Shown: positions 1 through 8,209 of the stretch, in pieces
Layout of the letters: each line of letters starts with the position of its first letter
How positions within the stretch are numbered: position 1 is the first letter of the stretch
Origin: Candidatus Obscuribacterales bacterium
Lineage (GTDB): Bacteria; Cyanobacteriota; Vampirovibrionia; Obscuribacterales; Obscuribacteraceae
Direction of reading: 5' to 3'
Assembly (NCBI GenBank): GCA_019747875.1
Contig: JAIEQI010000042.1
Location: 62,001-126,000 of the forward strand
Length of the DNA: 64,000 nt
Translations under genes and position numbers: made by a program
The notes under the pieces: model-generated
Databases searched by the model: none
Told to the model about the DNA's origin: nothing
What the model saw: the letters and a program-made list of their open reading frames with translations, nothing else

Positions 1-1
1 A

Positions 2-1102
2 TTGAATTTGTATTCCTACATCGTTGAGTATCTCCACCAAAGCGTTGTCTTGGCGGAGAATGATGAGTTCGGCTCACCTGTTTTCCATGGACAGCTTCAG
101 TCCGTGTTGTTGGAATTTTTGTATTTTCTGATTGCTGTCGGTCTTGCCATTTCGAAGAAGCGAGCGGGCCTAGGTACGTTTCTAACCGTTCTGGCTTACA
201 CTCACCTATCGCTCTCTGCGCGAAGGAATATGCCACTATTCGTGATTGTGTCGACGCCTTTCATTGCCACCTTGTTCTCACAAATCAAGTTTAATGAAAT
301 AATGTCGCTGTCATTGCCGTGGAAAACGGCAAAGGTAAAGGAGTCAGATCCGGCAAGCGACAACAAGGTCCATGTTGAAGAGCCTGCAAGCGAGACCGAA
401 GCCTCACAAAAGTCAGAACAGACAGAGACAACGCAGAAAGAAACAGCAGCAGAAGAAAACCGGCCGGCAGATCCATCGAATGCTCTTAATCCGACTACCG
501 CACAAGAACAGAAAACTCCTGACCAAAGTTCGGAATTTCTGCCTCCGTCTAACTCTGATCTTCGGCCAGCAAGCTGGCTCCAACCACTAATCAAGCTCTG
601 GAATTCAACTGGCGAAACGATTGACGCCATGGAGTTTCAATGTACCAGACATGCGCTTCCGGCACTCGCAGTAATTGTGCTTGCAATATCCTGTTTCAAC
701 AACGGCAAATCACTTGGAGTAGAGATTGTCACTTCGAAATTTGATCCCCGAACAAAACCGAGCGGAACACTCGATTACATCAAGGCAAATAATCTGGATC
801 AGAAGCGCGGATTCAACTACGACAACTGGGGTGGATACATTGCCTATAAAACTGGTGCACGGGTATTTATCGACGACCGCTCAGACTTCTACGGTGAAAA
901 ATTCTACCTCGATTATCGCGACGCAGCCACTGCACAACCGAACTGGCAAAAGGTCTTGGACAAATACAAAATTGACTGGATTCTATTTCCAAAAAACAGC
1001 GTATTAGGTCCACATATAAAGCGCGACTCAAATTGGAAGTTAGTAGCTACCGACGAAGGAGCTGAGCTTTTCGAGCGCGTAAATCTCAACACAACGAACT
1101 GA
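2..1102 (+). CDS. C-terminal part of a polytopic membrane protein (5' end outside window)
   Basis: The reading frame is already open at the window edge; the first codon is an in-frame TTG without a ribosome site, so the true start lies upstream. About residues 40-100 hold hydrophobic helices with an Arg-Arg-Asn-Met-Pro-Leu turn. A hydrophilic linker rich in Glu, Thr and Pro follows (about 112-195), then one more membrane helix (about 217-235) and a soluble tail carrying NYDNWGGYI, FIDDRSDFYG and WILFP. From memory, such a tail is typical of bacterial multi-span membrane proteins resembling GT39/O-antigen-type envelope proteins. A role in envelope glycan assembly is inference only. Confidence 0.6.
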   Translation: MNLYSYIVEYLHQSVVLAENDEFGSPVFHGQLQSVLLEFLYFLIAVGLAISKKRAGLGTFLTVLAYTHLSLSARRNMPLFVIVSTPFIATLFSQIKFNEIMSLSLPWKTAKVKESDPASDNKVHVEEPASETEASQKSEQTETTQKETAAEENRPADPSNALNPTTAQEQKTPDQSSEFLPPSNSDLRPASWLQPLIKLWNSTGETIDAMEFQCTRHALPALAVIVLAISCFNNGKSLGVEIVTSKFDPRTKPSGTLDYIKANNLDQKRGFNYDNWGGYIAYKTGARVFIDDRSDFYGEKFYLDYRDAATAQPNWQKVLDKYKIDWILFPKNSVLGPHIKRDSNWKLVATDEGAELFERVNLNTTN

Positions 1103-1186
1103 TCGAAGCCGTTGATTTCATCGATAACATTTCTTGATTTGGCACTTTAGAACCGGCATTTTGATCTATGCAGAAATTGCTAGATA

Positions 1187-1232
1187 GGGGAGGACAGGAT
1201 GTCTACTCCCATACTTATGGGGGGACGGGACG
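1187..1232 (-). repeat. Diverged internal piece of the MITE-like repeat found at 17.8 and 63.3 kb
   Basis: Read on the minus strand, this stretch contains GTCCCGTCC, then CCCATAAGTATGGG, then a GACATCCTGTCC dyad. The same order and spacing occur in the elements at 17781-17924 and 63275-63430 (GTCCCGTCCGCCCATAAGTATGG followed by GCGGACATCTTGTCCGC there). The terminal inverted repeat is not recognisable here, so this is a decayed or partial copy. It lies in the gap between two convergent genes. Confidence 0.6.
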
Positions 1233-1339
1233 ATGCAGTTGGCGATCTCATCTCAGGCTCCATACGACCTAATCTTTGAAAGCATTTTCTATCTTCGTCT
1301 GCAGAAGCCATGGCGGATTCGGACAGTGACTTTGTCTTG

Positions 1340-2152
1340 CTACTTAGCGAGTGCTCGAGCGTGTTCGGAAATCTTGTTCAATTCACGCTGTAGTTCCTCG
1401 TGAATGATGCCATTGGAGGCGAGAATGTGTCCGGACTCCATTTCGAAATCGCAACCGGATGGGCAAGTTACGATGCCACCAGCTTCTCGAATTATCAGCG
1501 CGCCAGCAGCAACATCCCAGGCATTCAATTTGAATTCCCAGAAACCGTCGAGTCTTCCGCACGCTACATAACAGAGATCAAGCGCTGCTGATCCGTCACG
1601 ACGAACTCCATGGCAGAGATCAGTCAGGTGTTGAAACTCCTGCATGTTCGAATACTTAGCATTCTTACTATCAGGAGGAAAGCCAGTTGCGAGCAAACTC
1701 GCATCGAGCGTTTCCACACTGGAGGCTATAATCTGCTGTCCATTGAGAAAGGCGCCAGCTCCTTTTTCAGCTTGAAATCGCTCGTTGTTCACCGGATTGA
1801 ACACCAAACCAAAAATCACCTCACCTTTTTCTTCGAATGCAATTGAAACGCAGAAAAACGGATAGCCGTGAGCAAAGTTCGTGGTGCCATCCAATGGATC
1901 AATAATCCAACGGTGATCAGCTGAATCAGCATCAAGTGCGCCCGATTCCTCCCCTAAAATTTTGTGATTAGGAAATACTTCCCGAATTGTCTGAATCACC
2001 TCAGACTCAGCAGCCTTGTCTGCCTCAGTGACGATGTTGAAAGCACTTTTGTAATCAATGCCAGAAAGATTCCCGAGCTTTTCACGCAGTATCCAACCAG
2101 CTGCATCAGCAGCACGATTTGCTGTATTTCGAACGCGATCCAACTCAGCCAT
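1340..2152 (-). CDS. suhB: Inositol-1-monophosphatase family protein (SuhB-like)
   Basis: The 270-residue protein has the full Mg-dependent sugar-phosphatase signature: TEADKAAE (42-49), GEES (67-70), DPLDGTTNF (85-93) and WDVAAG (212-217), and its length is normal for the family. These residues bind the metal ions and phosphate when inositol monophosphate or a related sugar phosphate is hydrolysed. The ATG at 2152 follows an AAAGGAA ribosome site at good spacing. Substrate cannot be told from sequence: in bacteria these enzymes act on myo-inositol-1-phosphate, histidinol phosphate or NADP/fructose bisphosphate, and SuhB also has an RNA-related role in enterobacteria. It stands alone, convergent with the upstream membrane protein. 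Confidence 0.9.
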   Translation of the reverse strand: MAELDRVRNTANRAADAAGWILREKLGNLSGIDYKSAFNIVTEADKAAESEVIQTIREVFPNHKILGEESGALDADSADHRWIIDPLDGTTNFAHGYPFFCVSIAFEEKGEVIFGLVFNPVNNERFQAEKGAGAFLNGQQIIASSVETLDASLLATGFPPDSKNAKYSNMQEFQHLTDLCHGVRRDGSAALDLCYVACGRLDGFWEFKLNAWDVAAGALIIREAGGIVTCPSGCDFEMESGHILASNGIIHEELQRELNKISEHARALAK

Positions 2153-2335
2153 TAGTAAGTTCCTTTCAGCATTTGCGCACTAGAATTCTCAGTATGGAAT
2201 CGCATACATCGATGGAGTTCCCGCTGCACAGTTTACTATGTTCCAATCAGAAGTGCAGAACAAAGCGGGAGAGCCGTCTCTCGATAAAGGCTGGAATCGA
2301 GAGACGGCCGAGTTGTGTTGCTGGTCTAAAAAATT

Positions 2336-2944
2336 TTACGCTTCCTTGAGATGCACCACGAGAGAACGGAAATTGCGAATCAAACTCTGCCCTTGCGGAC
2401 TCATAGCAATGTTGGCGAGATCCTTTCCAATGTTAATAACATCCTTGATTACAAGCGGATTGCTGAACTTCCGAAGCAGTGTTTGCCAAACACCCGACAA
2501 AGCTGCAATTTCCTGCCCGTTTTCATCGAGAAGTGGTTGATCGGTTTTCTGTTCGCCGTTCTGTTCACCGTTCTGTTCTGCCTTCAGCATTCCCGGTATC
2601 TTGAGTCCGGACTCGGCCAGATCGCTTGCTAAGTTCAAGCAATCCTCGACCACTTTGGGATCCATACCCTTCGTCGACTTCTGAAATTCTTTAATAGCAT
2701 TTTGAATCTCCGGATTGTCAGCATTCCGGCGGACCCGTGTAGCTAATTCTTCAATTGCACTTTGCTCACCGGCAGCAGCCTGAGTGCTATCAGCTGGGCT
2801 CTTTTGAGCCTCCTTCTTATTTTCTGTTGGCGCAAATGTCAGAGAACGTGCTTCGGCCAAAAGATCGTTCTTATTATTTCTGTCGTTTAGTATTACGATA
2901 AAATCGTTTATTTCGTTGAACTCTGCTGCTCTTCCACTAACCAT
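2336..2944 (-). CDS. Hypothetical protein, predicted helical, charged
   Basis: I do not recognise a family. The frame can be extended to a GTG at 2968, but the ATG at 2944 sits directly behind a strong GAGGGGGA ribosome site and is the better start, giving 202 residues. The protein has no signal peptide or membrane segment. It contains a short EQNGEQNGEQ repeat near the middle and helix-forming stretches, and is probably a cytoplasmic helical protein. Its 3' end is about 180 bp from the suhB start on the same strand, so the two could be co-transcribed. Confidence 0.6.
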   Translation of the reverse strand: MVSGRAAEFNEINDFIVILNDRNNKNDLLAEARSLTFAPTENKKEAQKSPADSTQAAAGEQSAIEELATRVRRNADNPEIQNAIKEFQKSTKGMDPKVVEDCLNLASDLAESGLKIPGMLKAEQNGEQNGEQKTDQPLLDENGQEIAALSGVWQTLLRKFSNPLVIKDVINIGKDLANIAMSPQGQSLIRNFRSLVVHLKEA

Positions 2945-3480
2945 GACTTCCCCCTCTTCAATACGCACGAAACCACCCCGAGGCAGTGATCCACGACACG
3001 CCTATTACACCTTCAACCGTCATTTGGAAAGTCCGGATCTACTGTCCGGCTTAATCCCGCTTGCGCACTGAAGACAGCTGCGCCTTCCAACCCCTTGGAA
3101 CCGTTTGTATACTTTGACGCAGCTCTTTAGACGAGATTATCCTTGAATATCCTTAAGCTAGCAGCCTTCTTCAATTCGAACCCTAACGCGGGAAACAGGA
3201 GCCTAGCAAGCATATTGGGACAAAGTAGAAGCTGGAAGCAAGCTCATGTCAACATTAGCAATATCACACTTTGATTTCTGCTGACCCTTTCGCGCTTTAT
3301 TTCTGCGTGATCGAACATTGCTTCAGGCAATGAACGAAACGAGCCCGCGAAACGCAGCTGCCCAAGCGCTTCATACGCCAGAATCCGATTGGTGGATTGT
3401 ATGAACTACACGAAACATAATTCTATCTATATAGAATGTTTAAAAGGACCTTTCGCTCTCATTGCTATTGAGTACATGTT
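2945..3480. other. Intergenic stretch before the ileS leader
   Basis: No convincing gene is seen in any frame. The part nearest 2944 must carry the promoter of the minus-strand hypothetical gene, and the part near 3400-3480 the promoter of ileS. AT-rich sequence at 3418-3445 (TATCTATATAGAATG) could supply a -10 element. No repeat or RNA gene is recognised here. Confidence 0.4.
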
Positions 3481-3500
3481 CGGTTCTAATAGAGCAAGGA

Positions 3501-3640
3501 CAGCTTACCAACAGCTGTGGTAAATCCAACTGTACTGGTGAACCGCGTGGCAATAATCGCCATTATTACGAATTGAACGGCTGGTGCGTTTTCTATCACA
3601 GGAAATCGCTCCAGCGCTAGTCGCTGGATTTTTTGTTATT
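3501..3640 (+). promoter_or_regulatory. Candidate attenuator leader of ileS (T-box-like)
   Basis: The untranslated leader holds a hairpin TTACCA/TGGTAA (3505-3510/3518-3523), then GGTGAACCGCG (3537-3547), then a small dyad AATAAT/ATTATT (3553-3566), then an intrinsic terminator just before the gene. GCTGG at 3580-3584 could pair with CCAGC inside the terminator stem (3611-3615), which would be an antiterminator. T-box leaders of aminoacyl-tRNA synthetase genes carry UGGN-ACCGCG followed by a stem and a terminator, and this resembles that plan. The match is imperfect (two extra bases between UGGU and ACCGCG) and I could not build a specifier-loop stem, so the T-box assignment is tentative. A terminator-containing leader is directly visible. 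Confidence 0.45.
3610..3634 (+). terminator. Intrinsic terminator in the ileS leader
   Basis: TCCAGCG (3610-3616) pairs perfectly with CGCTGGA (3622-3628) around a CTAGT loop and is followed by a run of six T. It ends about 30 bp before the ileS start codon, and no plus-strand gene lies upstream that it could serve. It therefore most likely acts on ileS itself as an attenuator. Confidence 0.75.
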
Positions 3641-3663
3641 AGGGGCCCGAAAGGTGATCGTAA

Positions 3664-6486
3664 ATGTCTGAAAAATCGTCTTACTCTGTCAATCTTCCGC
3701 AGACAACATTCCCAATGAAAGCGAACAGCACTGTTCGCGAAGTTGAGATACAGAAATTCTGGGATGAACAGAAGATTTACGAAAAGAATCTGGAGAATCG
3801 ACAAGCAAATACAAAGTTCGTCCTTCACGATGGTCCGCCTTACCTCAGCTCCAGCAAGATCCACATCGGTACTGCTCTCAATAAAATCCTCAAAGACATA
3901 GTCACGAAATACAAGGCGATAAAAGGATTCTACGCACCTTATGTTCCAGGCTACGACAGCCACGGACTGCCGATCGAAAACGCCGTTTTGAAGGACGTGA
4001 AGGGTGGGCGGCACTCCATGTCGCCGGTTGAACTGCGCAAACGATGCAAGGAATTTGCATTATCAAATCTCAAAGGACAAGAAGCGAACTTTAAGCGCCT
4101 CGGAGTTTGGGGCGATTGGGAGCATCCATACGTAACACTAGATGCCAGGTTGGAAGCTGAACAGATTCGGGTCTTCGGAAAGATGGCTGCGGCCGGTTTT
4201 CTGTATAAGGGACTGAAGCCGGTTTCCTGGTGTCCGAATTGCGAAACTGCACTTGCAGAAGCGGAAGTCGAATACGCAGATCACACTTCAGATTCTATCT
4301 ACGTTAAGTTTCCGGTATCTCCGGAATCAAGAGCGAAGTTACCGGAGGCGGTCAAAAACGAAGACGATGTTTCCTTCGTAATCTGGACGACAACTCCATG
4401 GACACTTCCTGCAAACCTTGGAGTTGCTCTGCACCCCGATTTTAAATACGTATTTGTGAAGGTCCCTGGTCATGGCGTTCTTGTTTGCTCAGAGGCTCTG
4501 AAGGGAGCTGTGCTGGCGGCCGCAAGCGTGGACGAAGCGTCCACGCAGGTGCTCGCCAGTGCGACAGGAAAAGAACTCGAACTCATAGAATGCAAACACC
4601 CCTTCATCGATCGCAAGAGCCTTGTGATAAATGGCGAATACGTGACCAATGACACCGGTACGGGCTGCGTACACACCGCGCCTGGGCACGGTCCTGATGA
4701 CTTTATTGTAGGCGCGAAGTATAAGTTAGGCGTCGTATCACCAATCGACGGGCGTGGCATCTATACATCGGAAGCTGGTCAGTTTGCCAACACAAGATAT
4801 GACAAAGCCAACCAGCCAATCGTCGACCACCTGCAAGAGCTTGGAAAGCTGCTTGCACACTCAAAGCTCACACATAGTTATCAACACTGCTGGCGCTGCA
4901 AGAAGCCGCTCATCTATCGCGCCACCGAACAGTGGTTTGCGTCAGTGGACGGCTTCCGCAAACAAGCTCTGCAAGCAATCGACCAGGTGGAATGGTTGCC
5001 GGCAAGCGGACGCAATCGAATCTTCTCAATGGTGGAGAAACGATCTGATTGGTGCATCAGCCGCCAGAGATCATGGGGCGTGCCCATCCCGGTTCTCTAT
5101 GGAAAGAAAACCGGCAAACCACTTTTGCGCGAAGATGTAATCAATCGAATCGCGGACGTATTCGAGCGCGAAGGCTCTGATGCCTGGTGGATCCATGACG
5201 CATCCTACTTTTTGCAAGACGGATTCACTGCCGATGACGGCAGCACCGAATTTGACAAGGAAATGGACATCATGGATGTCTGGTTCGACTCTGGTGTCAC
5301 TCACGCATCCGTAATCGATGCACGACCGGAACTAAGGGGAACACCTTGCGAGCTGTACCTGGAAGGAAGCGACCAGCACCGTGGCTGGTTCCAGAGTTCC
5401 TTGCTGACCAGCGTTGCAGTCCAAAATAGAGCACCCTACAAAACAGTCTTGACCCATGGTTTCGTTGTTGACGAAAGCGGACGCAAATTGTCCAAGTCTC
5501 TAGGAAACGGCGTCGAGCCAGACGAAGTAATCAAACAATATGGTGCTGACGTTTTGCGCCTTTGGGTTGCTTCAGTCAACTACACCGATGACATTCCGAT
5601 CGGCAAGAATATGCTTGCTCAACTGGCCGAGGTCTATAGAAAGTTGCGCAACACAGCGCGCTATTTGCTCGGCAATTTGAATGGCTTCGATCCTGCAGAA
5701 GCTGTTAGCTATGACGAGCTCAACGAGATCGACAAATACATTCTGCACAGGTTGCAGGAAGTAGTAAAACAGGTTGAAGTCGATTTCGATCGCTATGAGT
5801 TCTTCAAGTACTACCAGGTACTCCAGAATTTCTGTGTTGTTGATCTTTCCTCCTTCTATTTTGACATCATCAAAGATCGCCTCTACACCAGCGCCCGCAA
5901 ATCTGTCAGCAGGCGTTCTGCTCAAACCGTCCTCTATGAAGTACTGCAAGTCCTAGTTCGCTTACTTGTGCCGGTCACACCACACCTTGCAGAAGACATC
6001 TGGTCACACACACCGGAGAACTTGAGAGGCAAAGAAACTAGCGTGCTCCTCGTTGATTTCCCCAAAGTCAACGAAGCATACAAGAAGCCCGAACTCGATG
6101 CGTTCTGGGACGATTTGATCAGCGTGCGTTATGTGGTTAATAAGGCACTTGAGCAAGCCAGAGCTTCCCGAAAAATTGGTAGCTCGTTGGAAGCTCAGGT
6201 CGTCCTTCAAGTTGAGAAAAAGGAAGTCGCGGACAAGCTACTTTCACTCAGCGACAATTTGACTGGACTATTCATTACATCGCAGGCGGCCATCTCACAG
6301 AATGGCGCAGCCGGTGACAATGGGCACCTGGCAGATGTATCAGAGTCCGGTGTGCGCGTTCTGGTTCTACCGGCTAAGGGACAAAAGTGCGCCCGTTGTT
6401 GGAAGTTCTCAGAAAAGATTGGACATAATGCAAATTATGCAGATCTCTGCGATAGCTGTTCCGAAGCCGTCGTTGCCGACTCCTAG
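3664..6486 (+). CDS. ileS: Isoleucine-tRNA ligase
   Basis: The 940-residue protein is a full-length class I isoleucyl-tRNA synthetase that charges tRNA-Ile in the cytoplasm. Visible landmarks are the ATP-binding HIGH-type motif as HIGT (67-70), the KMSKS-type loop as KLSKS (608-612), the editing-domain region (about 190-400) with WTTTPWTLPAN, and a C-terminal zinc-finger-like segment with two CxxC pairs (CARC and CDSC). The ATG at 3664 follows GAAAGGTGATCGTAA, a usable ribosome site. Expression is probably controlled by the terminator-bearing leader directly upstream. Confidence 0.97.
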   Translation: MSEKSSYSVNLPQTTFPMKANSTVREVEIQKFWDEQKIYEKNLENRQANTKFVLHDGPPYLSSSKIHIGTALNKILKDIVTKYKAIKGFYAPYVPGYDSHGLPIENAVLKDVKGGRHSMSPVELRKRCKEFALSNLKGQEANFKRLGVWGDWEHPYVTLDARLEAEQIRVFGKMAAAGFLYKGLKPVSWCPNCETALAEAEVEYADHTSDSIYVKFPVSPESRAKLPEAVKNEDDVSFVIWTTTPWTLPANLGVALHPDFKYVFVKVPGHGVLVCSEALKGAVLAAASVDEASTQVLASATGKELELIECKHPFIDRKSLVINGEYVTNDTGTGCVHTAPGHGPDDFIVGAKYKLGVVSPIDGRGIYTSEAGQFANTRYDKANQPIVDHLQELGKLLAHSKLTHSYQHCWRCKKPLIYRATEQWFASVDGFRKQALQAIDQVEWLPASGRNRIFSMVEKRSDWCISRQRSWGVPIPVLYGKKTGKPLLREDVINRIADVFEREGSDAWWIHDASYFLQDGFTADDGSTEFDKEMDIMDVWFDSGVTHASVIDARPELRGTPCELYLEGSDQHRGWFQSSLLTSVAVQNRAPYKTVLTHGFVVDESGRKLSKSLGNGVEPDEVIKQYGADVLRLWVASVNYTDDIPIGKNMLAQLAEVYRKLRNTARYLLGNLNGFDPAEAVSYDELNEIDKYILHRLQEVVKQVEVDFDRYEFFKYYQVLQNFCVVDLSSFYFDIIKDRLYTSARKSVSRRSAQTVLYEVLQVLVRLLVPVTPHLAEDIWSHTPENLRGKETSVLLVDFPKVNEAYKKPELDAFWDDLISVRYVVNKALEQARASRKIGSSLEAQVVLQVEKKEVADKLLSLSDNLTGLFITSQAAISQNGAAGDNGHLADVSESGVRVLVLPAKGQKCARCWKFSEKIGHNANYADLCDSCSEAVVADS

Positions 6487-6604
6487 AAATAGAGTTGGAT
6501 TCATAATACGCAATCTCAGCCACCTGAGCGCCTAAAAGCGTTGATGGATTGACTTGCCAGTCCTTAGCGCCTCATCATGCGGCAACCTACCGCATTCTGA
6601 GCTT

Positions 6605-7129
6605 TCAACCTGATGGCGGGCAATCCGGGTCCTGGGCTCGAGTTGGCAATGTGATGCCCGACCCCTCCCTGATCCGCGCAGCAATTGTCCCGGACAGACT
6701 CCGAGCCGAGGGTCTGCTATAGCGCTGGAACACATTCCCGTTACCCTCATAGCTCCGATGCGCGCTCCAGCGGTCAATCGAAGCAAGGGCTCGCTGGGCG
6801 TTCCCTCTCAACGCAGGATCGTGAGACTGAGCGCTCACCAGGGAATATTCGGCCTTGGCCATCGAAATCTGATTTTGTCCCTGATAACACAGCGCCATGT
6901 AATAGTGGACCATGTCTGTGTTGTGTCCAGACTGGACCAGGCTGTTGAACTTCTTCAAAGCTTCAGCATAGCGCCTACCGTTATAGGCTTGAACCGCTTC
7001 ATTAAACATAGGCGTGGCAGTCACGTTCCCGGCCTGAGCATATGGCAGGACCACTAAAGCGATGATTCCAACTGGAAGCACTGCCTGTTTGACATTCTTC
7101 AACCATATATGGGATAGGCGCTTGAACAT
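6605..7129 (-). CDS. Exported TPR-type protein, hypothetical
   Basis: The 174-residue product begins with a basic N-terminus and a hydrophobic stretch ending in AQA (about 15-33), a likely Sec signal peptide. Residues about 40-120 contain two to three TPR-like helix pairs (FNEAVQAYNGRRYAEALKKF and MALCYQGQNQISMAKAEYSL), which usually mediate protein-protein contacts. The C-terminal 50 residues are Arg/Ser/Pro-rich and look disordered. It is one of at least six TPR-containing genes in this window. No specific function can be assigned, and it lies about 150 bp downstream of potC on the same strand. Confidence 0.65.
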   Translation of the reverse strand: MFKRLSHIWLKNVKQAVLPVGIIALVVLPYAQAGNVTATPMFNEAVQAYNGRRYAEALKKFNSLVQSGHNTDMVHYYMALCYQGQNQISMAKAEYSLVSAQSHDPALRGNAQRALASIDRWSAHRSYEGNGNVFQRYSRPSARSLSGTIAARIREGSGITLPTRAQDPDCPPSG

Positions 7130-7281
7130 TAAACGACCACTTGAGATCTCTTTAATAATTTATACCCTCAAGGGCGCAGAAGCAAGTCCAGATTGCCCAA
7201 CAAAGATTAAACCGGAGCTTCCTTGTTCACACTCATGCAACTCTATCGAAAACGGGTTTATCGATCGGGAATGCTTTCTCA

Positions 7282-8106
7282 CTAACGTCGGTGAGGCGCA
7301 GATTCCATATTCTTTCTCCTGATCGCCTCTGCTAAAAAAGATGTTCCAACTGTCACCACAATCATGATTGTGCTCAATGCATTGATGGTTGGTTTCACAC
7401 CAAACTTCACCGAGCCATAAATCCACAACGGCAAAGTCGTGTCCCCAACACCGGCTGTAAATTGCGTAATAATGAAATCGTCCAGCGAAAGGACAAATGC
7501 CAACAAACACCCCGCGATAACGCCGGGCGCAAGTAATGGCAATGTCACTTTGAAGAATGCTACCAGCGGCGGTGCTCCCAGATCCTGAGCTGCTTCCTCG
7601 AGCTTTGGATCCATCCCTTCCATTCGTCCCATTACAGTAAGCGTCACATACGCAACACAAAATACGATGTGCGAAACAATAATAGTCGCCAAACTCAGCG
7701 ACAGCCCCATTGCGAGGAACAAAGTAAGAGCTGCAACTGCCATCGCAATTTCCGGAATAATGATCGGCAACATAATCAAGGCACGATACATGTCCATTCC
7801 CGGAAAACGCAATCGCGAAATTCCAACCGCTGCCATTGTCCCCATAATTCCGGCAGCAGCCACACTAATCGATGCCACCACTAGACTATTTTTCAAGGCC
7901 GATAGTAATGCTTCCTCCTCAAGTAGAGATTCATACCACTTGAAGGTGAAACCAGTCCAACGCACAGCAAGACGCGAATCGTCAAAGCTGAAGACAATCA
8001 GCACAAGAATTGGCAAGTACTGAAAGACAAGCACAAGGAGCGCTATTATATTCAACCAACGGTTTTTCACGAACCTACTTGGAATCCCATGCCGATTACT
8101 GTGCAA
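7282..8106 (-). CDS. potC: ABC transporter permease, spermidine/putrescine PotC type
   Basis: The 274-residue integral membrane protein has about six hydrophobic helices and the EAA loop that contacts the ATPase (EEAAQDLGAPPLVAFFKVTLP followed by LLAPGVIAG). The N-terminal FQYLPILVLIVFSF and the segment LSLDDFIITQFTAG are typical of PotC-type permeases of polyamine importers. The frame begins with TTG at 8106, and no stronger start is visible. The ATPase (potA), the first permease (potB) and the binding protein (potD) are not in the window, and the upstream gene is divergent. It is thus a lone component whose partners must lie elsewhere. Confidence 0.85.
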   Translation of the reverse strand: MHSNRHGIPSRFVKNRWLNIIALLVLVFQYLPILVLIVFSFDDSRLAVRWTGFTFKWYESLLEEEALLSALKNSLVVASISVAAAGIMGTMAAVGISRLRFPGMDMYRALIMLPIIIPEIAMAVAALTLFLAMGLSLSLATIIVSHIVFCVAYVTLTVMGRMEGMDPKLEEAAQDLGAPPLVAFFKVTLPLLAPGVIAGCLLAFVLSLDDFIITQFTAGVGDTTLPLWIYGSVKFGVKPTINALSTIMIVVTVGTSFLAEAIRRKNMESAPHRR

Positions 8107-8209
8107 AGTTTAGCAGCCTTTGCGGATTGACGGATCTACATCTGACTCGCTTCCGAGGCTCGCAGGGACTTTTCCGTCTCACCTACCCCGCTCAGACAGA
8201 GAGACAGCT

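Noticed and set aside
3505-4014. 169-codon minus-strand ORF over the ileS leader and start
   Set aside because: It is antisense to the conserved ileS N-terminus and leader and has no family likeness.
7160-7660. 166-codon minus-strand ORF over potC
   Set aside because: It is in another frame of the same strand as the well-supported potC and is Cys/Gly/Ser-rich noise.
8120-8209. N-terminal extension of the MoaC-MogA gene
   Set aside because: It starts with TTG, has no MoaC likeness and would leave only 13 bp to the divergent potC start, too little for promoters.
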